In this document: piece after piece, positions 19,671-29,797 of the stretch
Position numbering within the stretch: position 1 is the first letter of the stretch
Layout: the number at the start of each line of letters is the position of its first letter
Source: Bacteroidota bacterium
GTDB taxonomy: Bacteria; Bacteroidota; Bacteroidia; Flavobacteriales; Flavobacteriaceae
Assembly (NCBI GenBank): GCA_027621505.1
Contig: JAQCBK010000003.1
Location: 1 to 64,000, forward strand
DNA: 64,000 bases
Direction of reading: 5' to 3'
Program-made: the position numbers and the translations under genes
Notes under the pieces: model-generated
What the model saw: the letters and a program-made list of their open reading frames with translations, nothing else
Databases searched by the model: none
What the model was told of the DNA's origin: nothing

Positions 19671-20893
19671 TATCGTATTTTGAGGGTTACTATGGACAAT
19701 ACCGCCAACAGAATTCCAATGATCCAAAAACGTGTAACGATCTTACTTTCATGCAATCCTATTTTTTGGTAATGATGGTGCAATGGAGCCATTTTAAATA
19801 TTCTTACCCCTACGCCTGTTTTTTTGCGGGTGTATTTGAAATACCCTACCTGAAGGATTACCGATAAGTTTTCGATAAGGAAAATTCCACACAGTAGAGG
19901 GATCAATAGTTCTTTTCTTACGATCAGTGCGATGACAGCAATCACCCCCCCAATAGTCAAACTACCTGTATCTCCCATAAATATGGTAGCTGGAAAAGTA
20001 TTGAACCACAAGAAACCGATCAAAGCTCCCGAGAAAGCGGCGACGAAAATAACCACTTCGCCCACTTTGGGGATGTACATGATATTGAGATAATCTGAAA
20101 AAATTAGATTACCAGACACCCATGCAAAAATGCCCAATGCCAAAACCATTATGGCTGAGGATCCCGCGGCCAAACCGTCTATCCCATCGGTCAGATTGGC
20201 TCCATTTGAAACTGCAACAATGATAAAAACAACTATGGGGATGAATACCATCCAAGTATAGGCTTTCAAATCCTCTGAAATCCAACTGATCAAATCCGAA
20301 TAATCAAATTCATTGTCTTTGAAAAGCGGTATGGTGGTCAAAGTGGATTTTTTGGCAGTCGAAAATACTTCTTGGATATTTGTTGTTTTGGCAACTGCTT
20401 CTACTCTGAGCTCCTCTTTTACGGTTACTTCAGGGTGAAAGTAAAGCACAGCACCAACAAACACTCCCAAAAGGATTTGGCCTACCACTTTGAATTTGCC
20501 CTTAAGCCCCTCTTTGTTTTTTTTGAATATTTTGATATAATCGTCTATGAAACCGATCAGCCCCATGGCCAATGTGGTCAGTATCAGCAGTAGGATGTAG
20601 ATATTATCCAATTGTGCTAAAAGCAAAACCGGAATCAAGGTACCTAAGATGATAATGATCCCCCCCATGGTTGGGGTTCCCGTTTTTTCAGTTTGTCCTG
20701 CCAAGCCCAGATCTCTTACGGATTCCCCAATCTGTTTGTTTTTAAGAAATCGTATTATAATCCTTCCATAAATCAAGGTGAAGGAGGAGGATAAGATCAC
20801 GGCCAATGAAGCTCTAAATGTCAGAAACTGGAACAATGTAGCCCCAGGGAACTGAAACTTTTGCTCTAAAAATTCAAAGAGATAGTACAACAT
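19670..20893 (-). CDS. mraY: Phospho-N-acetylmuramoyl-pentapeptide-transferase
   Basis: [53 protein letters not shown]. Confidence 0.97.
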   Translation of the reverse strand: MLYYLFEFLEQKFQFPGATLFQFLTFRASLAVILSSSFTLIYGRIIIRFLKNKQIGESVRDLGLAGQTEKTGTPTMGGIIIILGTLIPVLLLAQLDNIYILLLILTTLAMGLIGFIDDYIKIFKKNKEGLKGKFKVVGQILLGVFVGAVLYFHPEVTVKEELRVEAVAKTTNIQEVFSTAKKSTLTTIPLFKDNEFDYSDLISWISEDLKAYTWMVFIPIVVFIIVAVSNGANLTDGIDGLAAGSSAIMVLALGIFAWVSGNLIFSDYLNIMYIPKVGEVVIFVAAFSGALIGFLWFNTFPATIFMGDTGSLTIGGVIAVIALIVRKELLIPLLCGIFLIENLSVILQVGYFKYTRKKTGVGVRIFKMAPLHHHYQKIGLHESKIVTRFWIIGILLAVLSIVTLKIR

Positions 20894-20896
20894 GGG

Positions 20897-22357
20897 TTAT
20901 TCCGTTTTAAAAAATATTGCTTTGGCTATTTCATAATCGTCGAAAGGAAACCGCTTCCCTTTGATCTCTTGGTAGTTCTCATGTCCTTTTCCAGCAATGA
21001 GAACGACATCCCCTGGCTGAGCCAATTGATAGGCCACTTTGATGGCTTCTTTTCTTTGGGTAACGTTCATGGTTTTTTTGAAATCCACTGGATCCACTCC
21101 TTCATTCATTTGTTCAATAATCATTTCTGGATCTTCATTCCTCGGGTTATCAGAGGTAAACAAAACTTTACTGCTCAACTGGGCTGCAATGCCGCCCATG
21201 ATAGGTCTCTTTTGCTGATCACGGTCGCCACCACACCCCACCACTGTAATGAGACTTTCATTTTGAGTTCTTATTTTATTAATGGTATGCAATACATTTT
21301 TGAGTGCATCTGGCGTGTGGGCATAGTCCACCACTACCACCACCTTATCTGGGTTTTCAAATGTCTGGAATCGTCCGGGCGCACCTTTCAATCGGCTGAT
21401 GGATTTGAGGCTTTCCCACTCCTCTTTTCCTAGAAGCTTTGCCGTAGCAAAGACTGCCAAAATATTGTAGGCATTGAATTCGCCGAGTAGCTGAGTCCAA
21501 ATTTCATTTTGATTGATCTTCAACAACATCCCTTTGAACTGACTCTCCAAAACTTGGGCAGAAAATTCAGCATAACGATGCAATGCGTAGGTATGTAATT
21601 TTGCGTTGCAGTTTTGAATCATCACCTTGCCATTTTTGTCGTCCACATTGATCAAGGCAAAAGCTTCGTTTGACAAGGAGTCAAAGAGGATTTTTTTGGT
21701 ATCGCGATAGGATTTGAAGGTATGATGATAGTCCAAATGATCGTGGGTCAAGTTGGTGAATACAGCACCAGCAAAGGTTAAGCCTGTAATTCTTTTTTGA
21801 TGAATTCCATGGGAAGAAACCTCCATAAAACAGTAGGCCATCCCTTCTTCAATCATGGCATTAAGGTGCTTGTTGAGGGTCAAAGGATCTGGAGTAGTAT
21901 GCGAAGCCTCATATGCAAATTCACCATATTTGATCGATAAAGTAGAAATAAGTCCCGCCTGGGGGGCTTCGAAATTGAACAGATCAAAAAGTAGCGTTGC
22001 CACAGAAGTCTTTCCATTGGTTCCAGTGATTCCAACAAGTTTTAGTTGATTCGAGGGATTGTCGTAAAAATTAGAGGCCACCCATCCCAAGGAAGCTCTG
22101 GAATCGTTAACTTTAATATAGGTTATCCCGGGTTTTAGATTTTCTGGAAGCCCCTCACAAATAATGGAATTGGCCCCTGCTTCAATGGCTTGGTCTATAT
22201 ACCCATGTCCATCGGTCAGGCTCCCTTTAATCGCTACATACAGCCCGTCTTTTTTAACTTTTCTTGAATCCATAGCAACATTACTAACAGCGACATCAGT
22301 AGAACCTGAAATTCCCTCGATGGACACTTTGTATAATATTTCTTTTAATTTTTTCAA
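20897..22357 (-). CDS. murE: UDP-N-acetylmuramoyl-tripeptide ligase
   Basis: GITGTNGKTSVATLL; HTTPDPLTLNKHL; VVDYAHTPDALKNVL; SDNPRNEDP. Confidence 0.96.
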   Translation of the reverse strand: MKKLKEILYKVSIEGISGSTDVAVSNVAMDSRKVKKDGLYVAIKGSLTDGHGYIDQAIEAGANSIICEGLPENLKPGITYIKVNDSRASLGWVASNFYDNPSNQLKLVGITGTNGKTSVATLLFDLFNFEAPQAGLISTLSIKYGEFAYEASHTTPDPLTLNKHLNAMIEEGMAYCFMEVSSHGIHQKRITGLTFAGAVFTNLTHDHLDYHHTFKSYRDTKKILFDSLSNEAFALINVDDKNGKVMIQNCNAKLHTYALHRYAEFSAQVLESQFKGMLLKINQNEIWTQLLGEFNAYNILAVFATAKLLGKEEWESLKSISRLKGAPGRFQTFENPDKVVVVVDYAHTPDALKNVLHTINKIRTQNESLITVVGCGGDRDQQKRPIMGGIAAQLSSKVLFTSDNPRNEDPEMIIEQMNEGVDPVDFKKTMNVTQRKEAIKVAYQLAQPGDVVLIAGKGHENYQEIKGKRFPFDDYEIAKAIFFKTE

Positions 22358-24345
22358 GACAGTACCAATATGATCTTTTGATTGTTTTTATAGTGCTCCC
22401 CTGCTTTCAGAGATTGTTTGACGACTTTTCCTTGGCCTTTAATAACCACCTCCAGTCCCATGGGTTCTAGTAATGATAAAGCTTCCATGGGCGTTAAGCC
22501 TTTTAGATCTGGGATGACTTCACTGGGAGAGAAAACCGCTGTTTCCTTAGAGGTCAGTTGGTTGATGAGGTCCATTTTAATTTCTACCTGAGTCGGTAGG
22601 GCATTGTGAATTTTTTTGGCAATTTTTTTAAAAACGGGAGCCGCTACTGTCGAACCATAATAGCCCTTGGATTTATCGGGTCGATGGATCACTACTATAC
22701 AAGAATACTTGGGAGCCTCGGCAGGAAAATAGCCAACAAAGGTAGCGGCGTATTGCACTTCTTTTCCTTTGACGTTGTAGTCCAATTGGCAGGTTCCGGT
22801 CTTTCCTGCAATGCTAAAGTCATCGTCCTTTATATTGTAGGCAGTGCCCCATTTTTTATCCACCACATTGAACATCATCTTCTTGACCTTATCAATGGTA
22901 GATTGAGAGCATATGGAAGGGTTCAAAACTATTTTTCCAAAGGTTTGATCTGAAGCTTCCCCATAGGATTCTATCTTTTCGATGAACCGAGGTTTTACCA
23001 TCTCTCCATTGTTAGCAATTGCATTGTAGAAGGTAAGGGTTTGAAGCGGTGTCATGGATACACCGTAGCCATAGGCCATCCAAGGCAAATCCAGTAAATC
23101 CCAATCTTTTTTGTCATCGGGATGAGGGATTTTTGGCATTCCTTCCCCCCAAATAGGTAGGCCGAGTTTTTTGTTAATGCCTATGTTGTACAAACGGTTG
23201 ACAAACTTTTCAGGGTTATTATGATAGTTATCTTGAATGATTTTCACCATTCCAACGTTGGAAGAGACCTCAAAAACTTTGGCTGCGCTAATCGTTCCGT
23301 ATCCTCCTTTTTTAGAATCACGTACTTTAAATCTTCGAAACATGGTGTATTCACCATTCCCAGTGGCGATCTGCGTATTTTCATCCACAACCTTATCCTC
23401 CAAAGCTGCCACCATCGCCATCAACTTGAAAGTAGAACCTGGTTCATGCGACTCCCAAACTGCATAGTTTCGTTTTTCGTAATAGGTGTCATATTTTGTC
23501 CTTCCCAAATTGGCAATAGCTTTGATTTTTCCAGTGTTGGTCTCCATTACCACTGCACAGCCATGCTCAGCATTGAACTTTTCCAATTGTTCCAACAAGG
23601 CCGAATGGGTTATGTCTTGAATATTGACATTGAGCGTGGTATAAACATCATAACCCTCTGTAGGTTCTTTTTCGTTTACATCGTTGATGGGTTTCCATTG
23701 ACCACCTGCAATTTTTTGCTTGAGTCGCTGACCTGGTTCTCCTTCTAGGTATTGGCTAAAAGCACCCTCAAGACCCAAGCGTTTTGACCCACCATCATTT
23801 TCCGAGATGATCCTACCTACTGTTCTTTCAGCCATTTTACCCAGTGGATGTTCCCTTACCATTTCATGTTCAATGATCAAACCACCGCGATAGGAAGGCA
23901 ATTCAAAAAGGGGGAGCTGCTTTATTTTTTGCTGTTGTGAATAGGTCAGGTTTTTGGCGATCAATAAATACCTGTTTTTATTTTTTACCGCTGCATTGAG
24001 CTTTTCGGAGATTGGTTTTTCCTCGAGCTCTAGTATTTCAGACAAGCCTTTGATTAAGGCCTTTTTGTGTTTGTCAAACAATTTTTTAGAGGGAACAGCA
24101 GCATCCCATCTCACTTCATAGCGCGCCATTGAAGTAGCCAAAATACTCCCGTCATCTGCAAAAATATTCCCCCTACTGGGTTGAATGACATCTTTCTTTA
24201 AAGTCCCTTTAGCGGCAATTTCTCGGTATTTTTCACCTTCAGAAAATTGGATCTCTACCAACTTCCCTATCAACACAAATGAAAAGAGCAAAAGACCAAA
24301 ACCTACCAAGTAGGTTCTATTCATTATTTTTCTTTGCTTATCCAT
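22354..24345 (-). CDS. ftsI: Penicillin-binding protein (FtsI/PBP3-type) with C-terminal PASTA domain
   Basis: SHEPGSTFKLMAM, EVSSNVGMV, IAGKTGTCQ; PASTA-like VIPDLKGLTPMEALSLLEPMGLEVVIKGQGKV. Confidence 0.94.
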   Translation of the reverse strand: MDKQRKIMNRTYLVGFGLLLFSFVLIGKLVEIQFSEGEKYREIAAKGTLKKDVIQPSRGNIFADDGSILATSMARYEVRWDAAVPSKKLFDKHKKALIKGLSEILELEEKPISEKLNAAVKNKNRYLLIAKNLTYSQQQKIKQLPLFELPSYRGGLIIEHEMVREHPLGKMAERTVGRIISENDGGSKRLGLEGAFSQYLEGEPGQRLKQKIAGGQWKPINDVNEKEPTEGYDVYTTLNVNIQDITHSALLEQLEKFNAEHGCAVVMETNTGKIKAIANLGRTKYDTYYEKRNYAVWESHEPGSTFKLMAMVAALEDKVVDENTQIATGNGEYTMFRRFKVRDSKKGGYGTISAAKVFEVSSNVGMVKIIQDNYHNNPEKFVNRLYNIGINKKLGLPIWGEGMPKIPHPDDKKDWDLLDLPWMAYGYGVSMTPLQTLTFYNAIANNGEMVKPRFIEKIESYGEASDQTFGKIVLNPSICSQSTIDKVKKMMFNVVDKKWGTAYNIKDDDFSIAGKTGTCQLDYNVKGKEVQYAATFVGYFPAEAPKYSCIVVIHRPDKSKGYYGSTVAAPVFKKIAKKIHNALPTQVEIKMDLINQLTSKETAVFSPSEVIPDLKGLTPMEALSLLEPMGLEVVIKGQGKVVKQSLKAGEHYKNNQKIILVLS

Positions 24346-24347
24346 AC

Positions 24348-24656
24348 TTATTTTTTTACAAACAGTTTAATGGGGGAAGTTTTTGCAGGACCGATACCCA
24401 GGGGGCTTAATTCCACCATGATTTTGGTCTCCATTTTAAGGTTCATCAAAACCGTTCTTTGTTCCACAAATTCGCTTTTCAGCATTTTGATTTCATCACT
24501 GAGCTGAGCGATTTTAAAAATTTTCTGATCGGCAGCATGACCACTGGAAATCATAATGAGAGACAGCATGGCCAGAAACAAGATGACCCGCCAGTTTTTA
24601 AAGGCATCATCCTTCAGCAAAAACTCCAATTTCAATAGATACAATAGCTTTTTCAT
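24348..24656 (-). CDS. ftsL: FtsL-like cell division membrane protein
   Basis: Small single-TM protein followed by a coiled-coil-like segment, between rsmH and ftsI. Confidence 0.75.
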   Translation of the reverse strand: MKKLLYLLKLEFLLKDDAFKNWRVILFLAMLSLIMISSGHAADQKIFKIAQLSDEIKMLKSEFVEQRTVLMNLKMETKIMVELSPLGIGPAKTSPIKLFVKK

Positions 24657-25555
24657 ACCCGCTCTGCAATTCTTAACTTTCCACTTCTGGCCCGATGATT
24701 TTCATCGATCTCTTCTCCACTTGGGGCCAACATTTTTCCTACCTTTTTTAACGGTAAATTCCTGTTACCATAAAGATCGGAGGTTGCCATACCCTCAAAT
24801 TTTCCCTCGCGTATAAAAACTTTAACCAAACGATCCTCCAAAGAGTGATAGGAAATACAAACCACCCGCCCCCCTTTTTTTAATACTTCTACGGATTGTT
24901 CCAAAAAAGACTTGATCACCTCAAGCTCTGCATTAACCTCTATCCTAATGGCCTGGAAAACCTGGGCTATGGTTTTTTGGAAGATATGTTTTGGCAAAAT
25001 GGGACTGAGAAGATCTACAAGTTCTTGGGTGGATTCAATGGAACCATGCGTTCTATAATGAATAAGCCGTGCTGCTATTTTTTTGGCATTGCGCAACTCT
25101 CCATATGCTTTGAAAATGTTTTGTAAGTCCTCAAGGCTGTAATGGTTGACGACCTCATGAGCTGTCAAAGGGTTTTGAGTGTCCATTCTCATGTCCAAAG
25201 GCCCCTCATAACGTGTAGAAAATCCCCTTTCACCCGAATCAAACTGATGGGAGGAAACACCAAAGTCTGCTAAAATTCCATCAACTGTTCCAATACCATA
25301 AAACTTCAAAAACCGTTTGAGGTGCATAAAATTTCCATGTATCAATTGAAATCGATCATCCTTGATTTTGTTTTGCTGAGCGGCCTCATCTTGGTCAAAA
25401 GCCAAAAGCTTCCCTTTGACAGAAAGCCTCTCAAGGATGGCACGAGAATGCCCTCCTCCACCAAAAGTTACGTCGACATAGATCCCATCTGGATTGATAT
25501 TCAATCCTTCAATCGCTTCCTCAAGCATTACGGGTCTATGATATATCGTCTTCAT
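24653..25555 (-). CDS. rsmH: 16S rRNA (cytosine(1402)-N(4))-methyltransferase
   Basis: YHRPVMLEEAIEGL; YVDVTFGGGGHSRAIL; DFGVSSHQFDSGERGFS; CISYHSLEDRLVK. Confidence 0.96.
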   Translation of the reverse strand: MKTIYHRPVMLEEAIEGLNINPDGIYVDVTFGGGGHSRAILERLSVKGKLLAFDQDEAAQQNKIKDDRFQLIHGNFMHLKRFLKFYGIGTVDGILADFGVSSHQFDSGERGFSTRYEGPLDMRMDTQNPLTAHEVVNHYSLEDLQNIFKAYGELRNAKKIAARLIHYRTHGSIESTQELVDLLSPILPKHIFQKTIAQVFQAIRIEVNAELEVIKSFLEQSVEVLKKGGRVVCISYHSLEDRLVKVFIREGKFEGMATSDLYGNRNLPLKKVGKMLAPSGEEIDENHRARSGKLRIAERV

Positions 25556-26003
25556 TTTGGTCCCCCATTACTTCTTCTGCCAGCGAAGCAAAGTCTGTAG
25601 TCGCTTCATCGATAGCTTGTTCGTAGAGATCTTTATCCCATATCTCAAGAATGTTCACTACCGACGATACAACCACCTCCCTGCTGATATTGGCATGGTT
25701 GATTAAATCTTTTGGTATCAACAATCGCCCAGTGGTGTCGATGTCCAACAATTTTACTCCTGCTGTAAATCGACGAATGAAATCATTGTTTTTTTTCTTG
25801 AAACGATTCAGCTTGTTCACTTTCTCCATCAAATCCTGCCATTGATCTAAGGGATACAATTCCAAGCACTGATTAAAAACAGCCCTTTTGATCACAAAAC
25901 TTTTGTCCAGCTGTTTCGAAAGCTGTTTTTTCAATGCAGCAGGAACCATGATGCGCCCTTTGGCATCCGCCTTGCACTCATATGTACCGATGAAATGCTG
26001 CAT
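25536..26003 (-). CDS. mraZ: Transcriptional regulator MraZ
   Basis: MQHFIGTYECKADAKGRIMVPAALKKQL; two AbrB-like repeats. Confidence 0.95.
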   Translation of the reverse strand: MQHFIGTYECKADAKGRIMVPAALKKQLSKQLDKSFVIKRAVFNQCLELYPLDQWQDLMEKVNKLNRFKKKNNDFIRRFTAGVKLLDIDTTGRLLIPKDLINHANISREVVVSSVVNILEIWDKDLYEQAIDEATTDFASLAEEVMGDQNEDDIS

Positions 26004-26029
26004 GTTGCTTTCGATCTATGAATTCATAT

Positions 26030-26037
26030 CAAATATA
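26030..26037 (-). promoter_or_regulatory. Candidate -7 element of the dcw/mraZ promoter
   Basis: TATATTTG on the minus strand (TAnnTTTG), 26 bp upstream of the mraZ ATG. Confidence 0.5.
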
Positions 26038-26047
26038 AAGGAATTTT

Positions 26048-26103
26048 ACCACTTTTTACCACATTCTACCACATTGTTAATAAGTTTTGCCATTTTTTAC
26101 CAC
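26048..26103 (-). promoter_or_regulatory. Candidate MraZ operator: phased GTGGT repeats
   Basis: Plus-strand ACCAC at 26048, 26058, 26068 (exact 10-bp period) and again at 26099; minus strand GTGGTAGAATGTGGTAAAAAGTGGTAAAAT just upstream of the -7 element. Confidence 0.75.
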
Positions 26104-26181
26104 CAGGGGATGAAATCTGAAAAAAAATTAAATTCAAATCATCCAATTGAATTTGAGTATATTTGGAAATATTTATTTAAA

Positions 26182-26949
26182 ATGTTTGAAAAACAGATTA
26201 TTACTGAGGAGAAGTACCGATATGTAGAAATAGGAGAGGGCACCCCAGTAGTCATCTTACATGGTTTGATGGGAGGTTTAAGTAATTTCGAAGGCGTAAT
26301 GAACTACTTCCCTGATAAAGGATACAAAATATTGGTTCCTGAGTTACCCGTTTATGATTTGCCATTGGTAGATTCTACTGTAAAATCATTGGCTGATTTT
26401 CTCAGAGGATTTTTGATCTTCAAAAAGCTTAGTGAAGTAGTGCTATTGGGGAATTCATTGGGTGGGCATGTTGCCTTATTGTTCACTAAATTCCATCCTG
26501 AAAAAGTGAAGGGATTGATTATTACAGGAAGTTCAGGCTTGTATGAAAACGCCATGGGTGATGGCTACCCCAAACGGGGAGATTACCAATACATCAAAAC
26601 CAAAAGCGAAGAGGTTTTCTATGACCCCAAAGTCGCTACTAAAGAAATTGTAGACGAGGTTTTTGAGTCTGTTAACGACAGAAACAAACTGTTGAGAACT
26701 TTATCTTTTGCTAAAAGCGCCATTCGTCACAACATGGCGAATGATTTGCCACTAATGCAAACCAAAACAGCTATTATTTGGGGGGCTCAAGACAGCGTTA
26801 CCCCACCCAATGTGGCAGATGAATTCAATTCTCTGCTCCCCAATTCCGATTTGTATTGGATTGACAAATGTGGGCACGCCCCCATGATGGAGCATCCCGA
26901 TCGTTTCAATGAGATCATGCATTCTTGGTTGAAAGAATACAACATTTAA
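26182..26949 (+). CDS. Alpha/beta hydrolase
   Basis: VVILHGLMGGLSNFEG; nucleophile elbow LLGNSLGGHVAL; DKCGHAPMMEHP; ATG at 26182 preferred over upstream 25888 extension into mraZ. Confidence 0.85.
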   Translation: MFEKQIITEEKYRYVEIGEGTPVVILHGLMGGLSNFEGVMNYFPDKGYKILVPELPVYDLPLVDSTVKSLADFLRGFLIFKKLSEVVLLGNSLGGHVALLFTKFHPEKVKGLIITGSSGLYENAMGDGYPKRGDYQYIKTKSEEVFYDPKVATKEIVDEVFESVNDRNKLLRTLSFAKSAIRHNMANDLPLMQTKTAIIWGAQDSVTPPNVADEFNSLLPNSDLYWIDKCGHAPMMEHPDRFNEIMHSWLKEYNI

Positions 26950-26958
26950 ACCTACAAA

Positions 26959-27579
26959 ATGAATGTTACCCACGCCGAATTTGTGGTCAGTAACACCCGA
27001 GTAGAAAACTGCCCAAAAAGCAGCTTGCCCGAATATGCATTTATTGGGAGATCTAACGTGGGTAAATCATCATTGATCAATTTGTTGTGCCAGCGGAAAA
27101 GACTGGCCAAAACCTCCTCTAGGCCCGGAAAAACCCAGTTAATCAATCATTTTTTAATCAACAAAAATTGGCATCTGGTCGATCTACCCGGCTATGGTTA
27201 TGCCCGGGCTTCCAAAACTCACAAAAAAACCTTTCAAAAATATATTGTAGACTACTTTAGCAAAAGGAAGGAATTGGTTTCAGCTTTTATTTTGATCGAT
27301 ATTCGCCATGAGGCACAACCCATTGACCTCGATTTTATCAAATGGTTGGGCGAAAATCTCATTCCATTCGCCATTGTTTTTACCAAATCCGATAAAATTA
27401 AAGAGGGGGAAGTCGAAAAAAAAGTAAATCTTTACTTGGAAATCCTCAAAAAGCAATGGGAGGAACTTCCTCCCTATTTTGTTACCTCCTCCGAAAAGGG
27501 TTGGGGGCGTGAATCCCTCTTAAACTATATAGAAAGCATCAACCAAGGTCTCTCAACTTCCCAATCAACCCTTTTTTAA
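26959..27579 (+). CDS. engB: Ribosome biogenesis GTPase YihA/YsxC (EngB)
   Basis: YAFIGRSNVGKSSLINLL; SSRPGKTQLINHF; LVDLPGYGYARASK; TKSDKIK. Confidence 0.94.
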   Translation: MNVTHAEFVVSNTRVENCPKSSLPEYAFIGRSNVGKSSLINLLCQRKRLAKTSSRPGKTQLINHFLINKNWHLVDLPGYGYARASKTHKKTFQKYIVDYFSKRKELVSAFILIDIRHEAQPIDLDFIKWLGENLIPFAIVFTKSDKIKEGEVEKKVNLYLEILKKQWEELPPYFVTSSEKGWGRESLLNYIESINQGLSTSQSTLF

Positions 27580-27900
27580 ATTGAGTTTTTCAGCAAAATA
27601 ATCACAAAAATCCCTCATCGTTGCCGTCATTTTTTCATCTTGAGTCGCTCGCAGATAGGTATCACTCATTGTCAAAAGGGTTTGATGAAAAAACATCTTC
27701 ATTTGATCGACTGGCATTTTCTTAATCCAAAGATCCATCCGAAGGGTCTCCTGCTTTTGACCATCCCATAGGGCCAAAAGCATTGCATCTGCTAACTCAT
27801 TCTCAACCCCTCCATCAGGAGCTGACCAAATTATTTTTTCTGGCACTTTGTTTTCGTCTAAAGTGACCTCTATCTGGATGGGACTCTTTTTTTGTGGCAT
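27565..27900 (-). CDS. gldC: Gliding motility protein GldC
   Basis: IEVTLDENKVPEKIIWSAPDGG...EAMLLALWD-like, TLRMDLWIKKMPVDQMKMFFHQTLLTMSDTYLRAT; adjacent to gldB. Confidence 0.92.
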   Translation of the reverse strand: MPQKKSPIQIEVTLDENKVPEKIIWSAPDGGVENELADAMLLALWDGQKQETLRMDLWIKKMPVDQMKMFFHQTLLTMSDTYLRATQDEKMTATMRDFCDYFAEKLNLKKG

Positions 27901-28883
27901 TATCTTCTGGGTTTATAGTTTGATTTTGAGAACAGGGTTTGAGCTGGAAGATTGAGTAAGGCTTGAATTTCCGTTTTCGGATGACGCTCCATATAAGATT
28001 TAATGATTTGCCATCCCAACCAAATTCCAATCCGCCCTGGAGATTCATTGTCAATTTCTAAATAAAATTTTGAAAAGGGAGCGGGATCAACAAATCGTTT
28101 TGATAAGGAGGGCTGGGTATTGAACAACAACCTTTTTTCTATAAAATACTGCCAAATAAACACCTCGTTGTCCTTGACCCAATTCAATTGATCCTGGGTA
28201 TAGCCCATTTTTTGGGCATCAGTAATGTTGGGTAAAACCAAGTCTTTGATATAAACTTTTTTTCCGTGATAAATCATTTGCGACAATAGCGACCGATCTT
28301 CAATCGGTTGAATAATAAATTCTGCAAATTTATCTACCACATGAGAAGTAATGTACTCAGAATCCATTTCTTGTCTTATGTATTGAGGAATGCCCTCATA
28401 CAATTTGTGGTTTGGTCCCAAATAGGTGTCCAAGGAAATGAGCACTAAAGAATCTGCATAAATCGTTTTGCTCTGATAATCGACATTATTGATCAATCCA
28501 ATGATTCGTGGTTTTTGGGTCTTGGGGAAGTAATATTTTATATGTTTAAAAAGAACCTCCAACTTGCTCTCTAAGGCCTTCATCGATGGAAATTGATCCT
28601 CTACATGCTCCAATAAAAGCAATTGTAAACTATCCTTTTGTCTTTTGATCCATACGCTATCATCAAATTTTTCGGGAAATAGGAAGGGATATTTGATCTT
28701 CAAACGTGGGATATCCTCCACTTCTGATCCATGAAATTGCTGATCGAACCTTTCAATGGTTAGGTCCATGGGAATCGAAAGGATTTCGGATGTTTTTTGG
28801 GAGGTGTCCTCACAAGCACTATTAAGTATCAAAACAAACAGGCACATGAAAAATAACCAGGGACAGCGAACAATCAATCTCAT
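27900..28883 (-). CDS. gldB: Gliding motility lipoprotein GldB
   Basis: Lipoprotein signal MCLFVLILNSACEDTS; IERFDQQFHG; YHGKKVYIKDLVLP; ESPGRIGIWLGWQIIKSYMERHP. Confidence 0.92.
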   Translation of the reverse strand: MRLIVRCPWLFFMCLFVLILNSACEDTSQKTSEILSIPMDLTIERFDQQFHGSEVEDIPRLKIKYPFLFPEKFDDSVWIKRQKDSLQLLLLEHVEDQFPSMKALESKLEVLFKHIKYYFPKTQKPRIIGLINNVDYQSKTIYADSLVLISLDTYLGPNHKLYEGIPQYIRQEMDSEYITSHVVDKFAEFIIQPIEDRSLLSQMIYHGKKVYIKDLVLPNITDAQKMGYTQDQLNWVKDNEVFIWQYFIEKRLLFNTQPSLSKRFVDPAPFSKFYLEIDNESPGRIGIWLGWQIIKSYMERHPKTEIQALLNLPAQTLFSKSNYKPRR

Positions 28884-28941
28884 TTAATTGGATTTATTTT
28901 AATTCCAACGTAACTTAGATAAACAAATTTAAGGCTCTTTA

Positions 28942-29745
28942 ATGAATAAAATGAAAACCCCTGAAAAAGTAGTCAACCATATTGTAAAATGGCTTGAAAA
29001 TCATCTGAAAGAATCAAGAATGAATGGCTTTGTAGTAGGTGTTTCGGGTGGCATTGATTCTGCGGTTACCTCCACACTTTGCAGCCTTACCAAAGCCCCA
29101 GTTATCTGCTTAGAAATGGGCATTCACCAGGAAACTGATCAGGTTTCCAGAGCGATGGAACACATCCATTGGTTGGAAAAAAAATTTGAAAATGCGAGCC
29201 ACCACAACATTTCATTATCTAGAGTATTTGACCATTTTGTCGACTGTGTCCCCCCCACCGATAAAGAGCAAGAAAAATTATTGAGTCTCGCCAATACAAG
29301 GGCAAGGTTAAGAATGACTACATTATATTATTTTGCAGCATTGCACCGCTATCTGGTGGCCGGAACAGGAAACAAAGTTGAGGACTTTGGGGTAGGTTTT
29401 TACACCAAATACGGAGACGGAGGGGTTGACCTCAGTCCCATTGCTGATTTGCTCAAATCAGAAGTTTATGAGATTGCCAAGTTTTTGGGAGTATCAGAAT
29501 CCATTCAAAAGGCACCGCCAACAGATGGCCTATGGAGCGATAACCGGACGGATGAAGATCAGATGGGAGCCAGTTACGATGATCTTGAATGGGCCATGAG
29601 AACATTAGAAAAAAACACCTCCCTTAAAGGTCTCAATCAGAAGCAAATGGAAATAATCGAGATTTACATGAAGTTTAACCGACAAAACCAACACAAGATG
29701 CTACCCATACCCGTTTGTAAAATACCTTCAGAGCTAATGATGTAG
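28942..29745 (+). CDS. nadE: NAD synthetase
   Basis: VVGVSGGIDSAVTSTL; GTGNKVEDFGVGFYTKYGDGGVDLSPIADLLKSEVYEIAKFL. Confidence 0.94.
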   Translation: MNKMKTPEKVVNHIVKWLENHLKESRMNGFVVGVSGGIDSAVTSTLCSLTKAPVICLEMGIHQETDQVSRAMEHIHWLEKKFENASHHNISLSRVFDHFVDCVPPTDKEQEKLLSLANTRARLRMTTLYYFAALHRYLVAGTGNKVEDFGVGFYTKYGDGGVDLSPIADLLKSEVYEIAKFLGVSESIQKAPPTDGLWSDNRTDEDQMGASYDDLEWAMRTLEKNTSLKGLNQKQMEIIEIYMKFNRQNQHKMLPIPVCKIPSELMM

Positions 29746-29797
29746 TTTTTTAAAAAAATTTTATTAACTTTAGGTTATAAATAATTCGCCCCAAATT

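Noticed and set aside
25888-26181. N-terminal extension of the alpha/beta hydrolase ORF into mraZ
   Set aside because: It would overlap mraZ and its promoter/operator; the hydrolase fold begins after ATG 26182.
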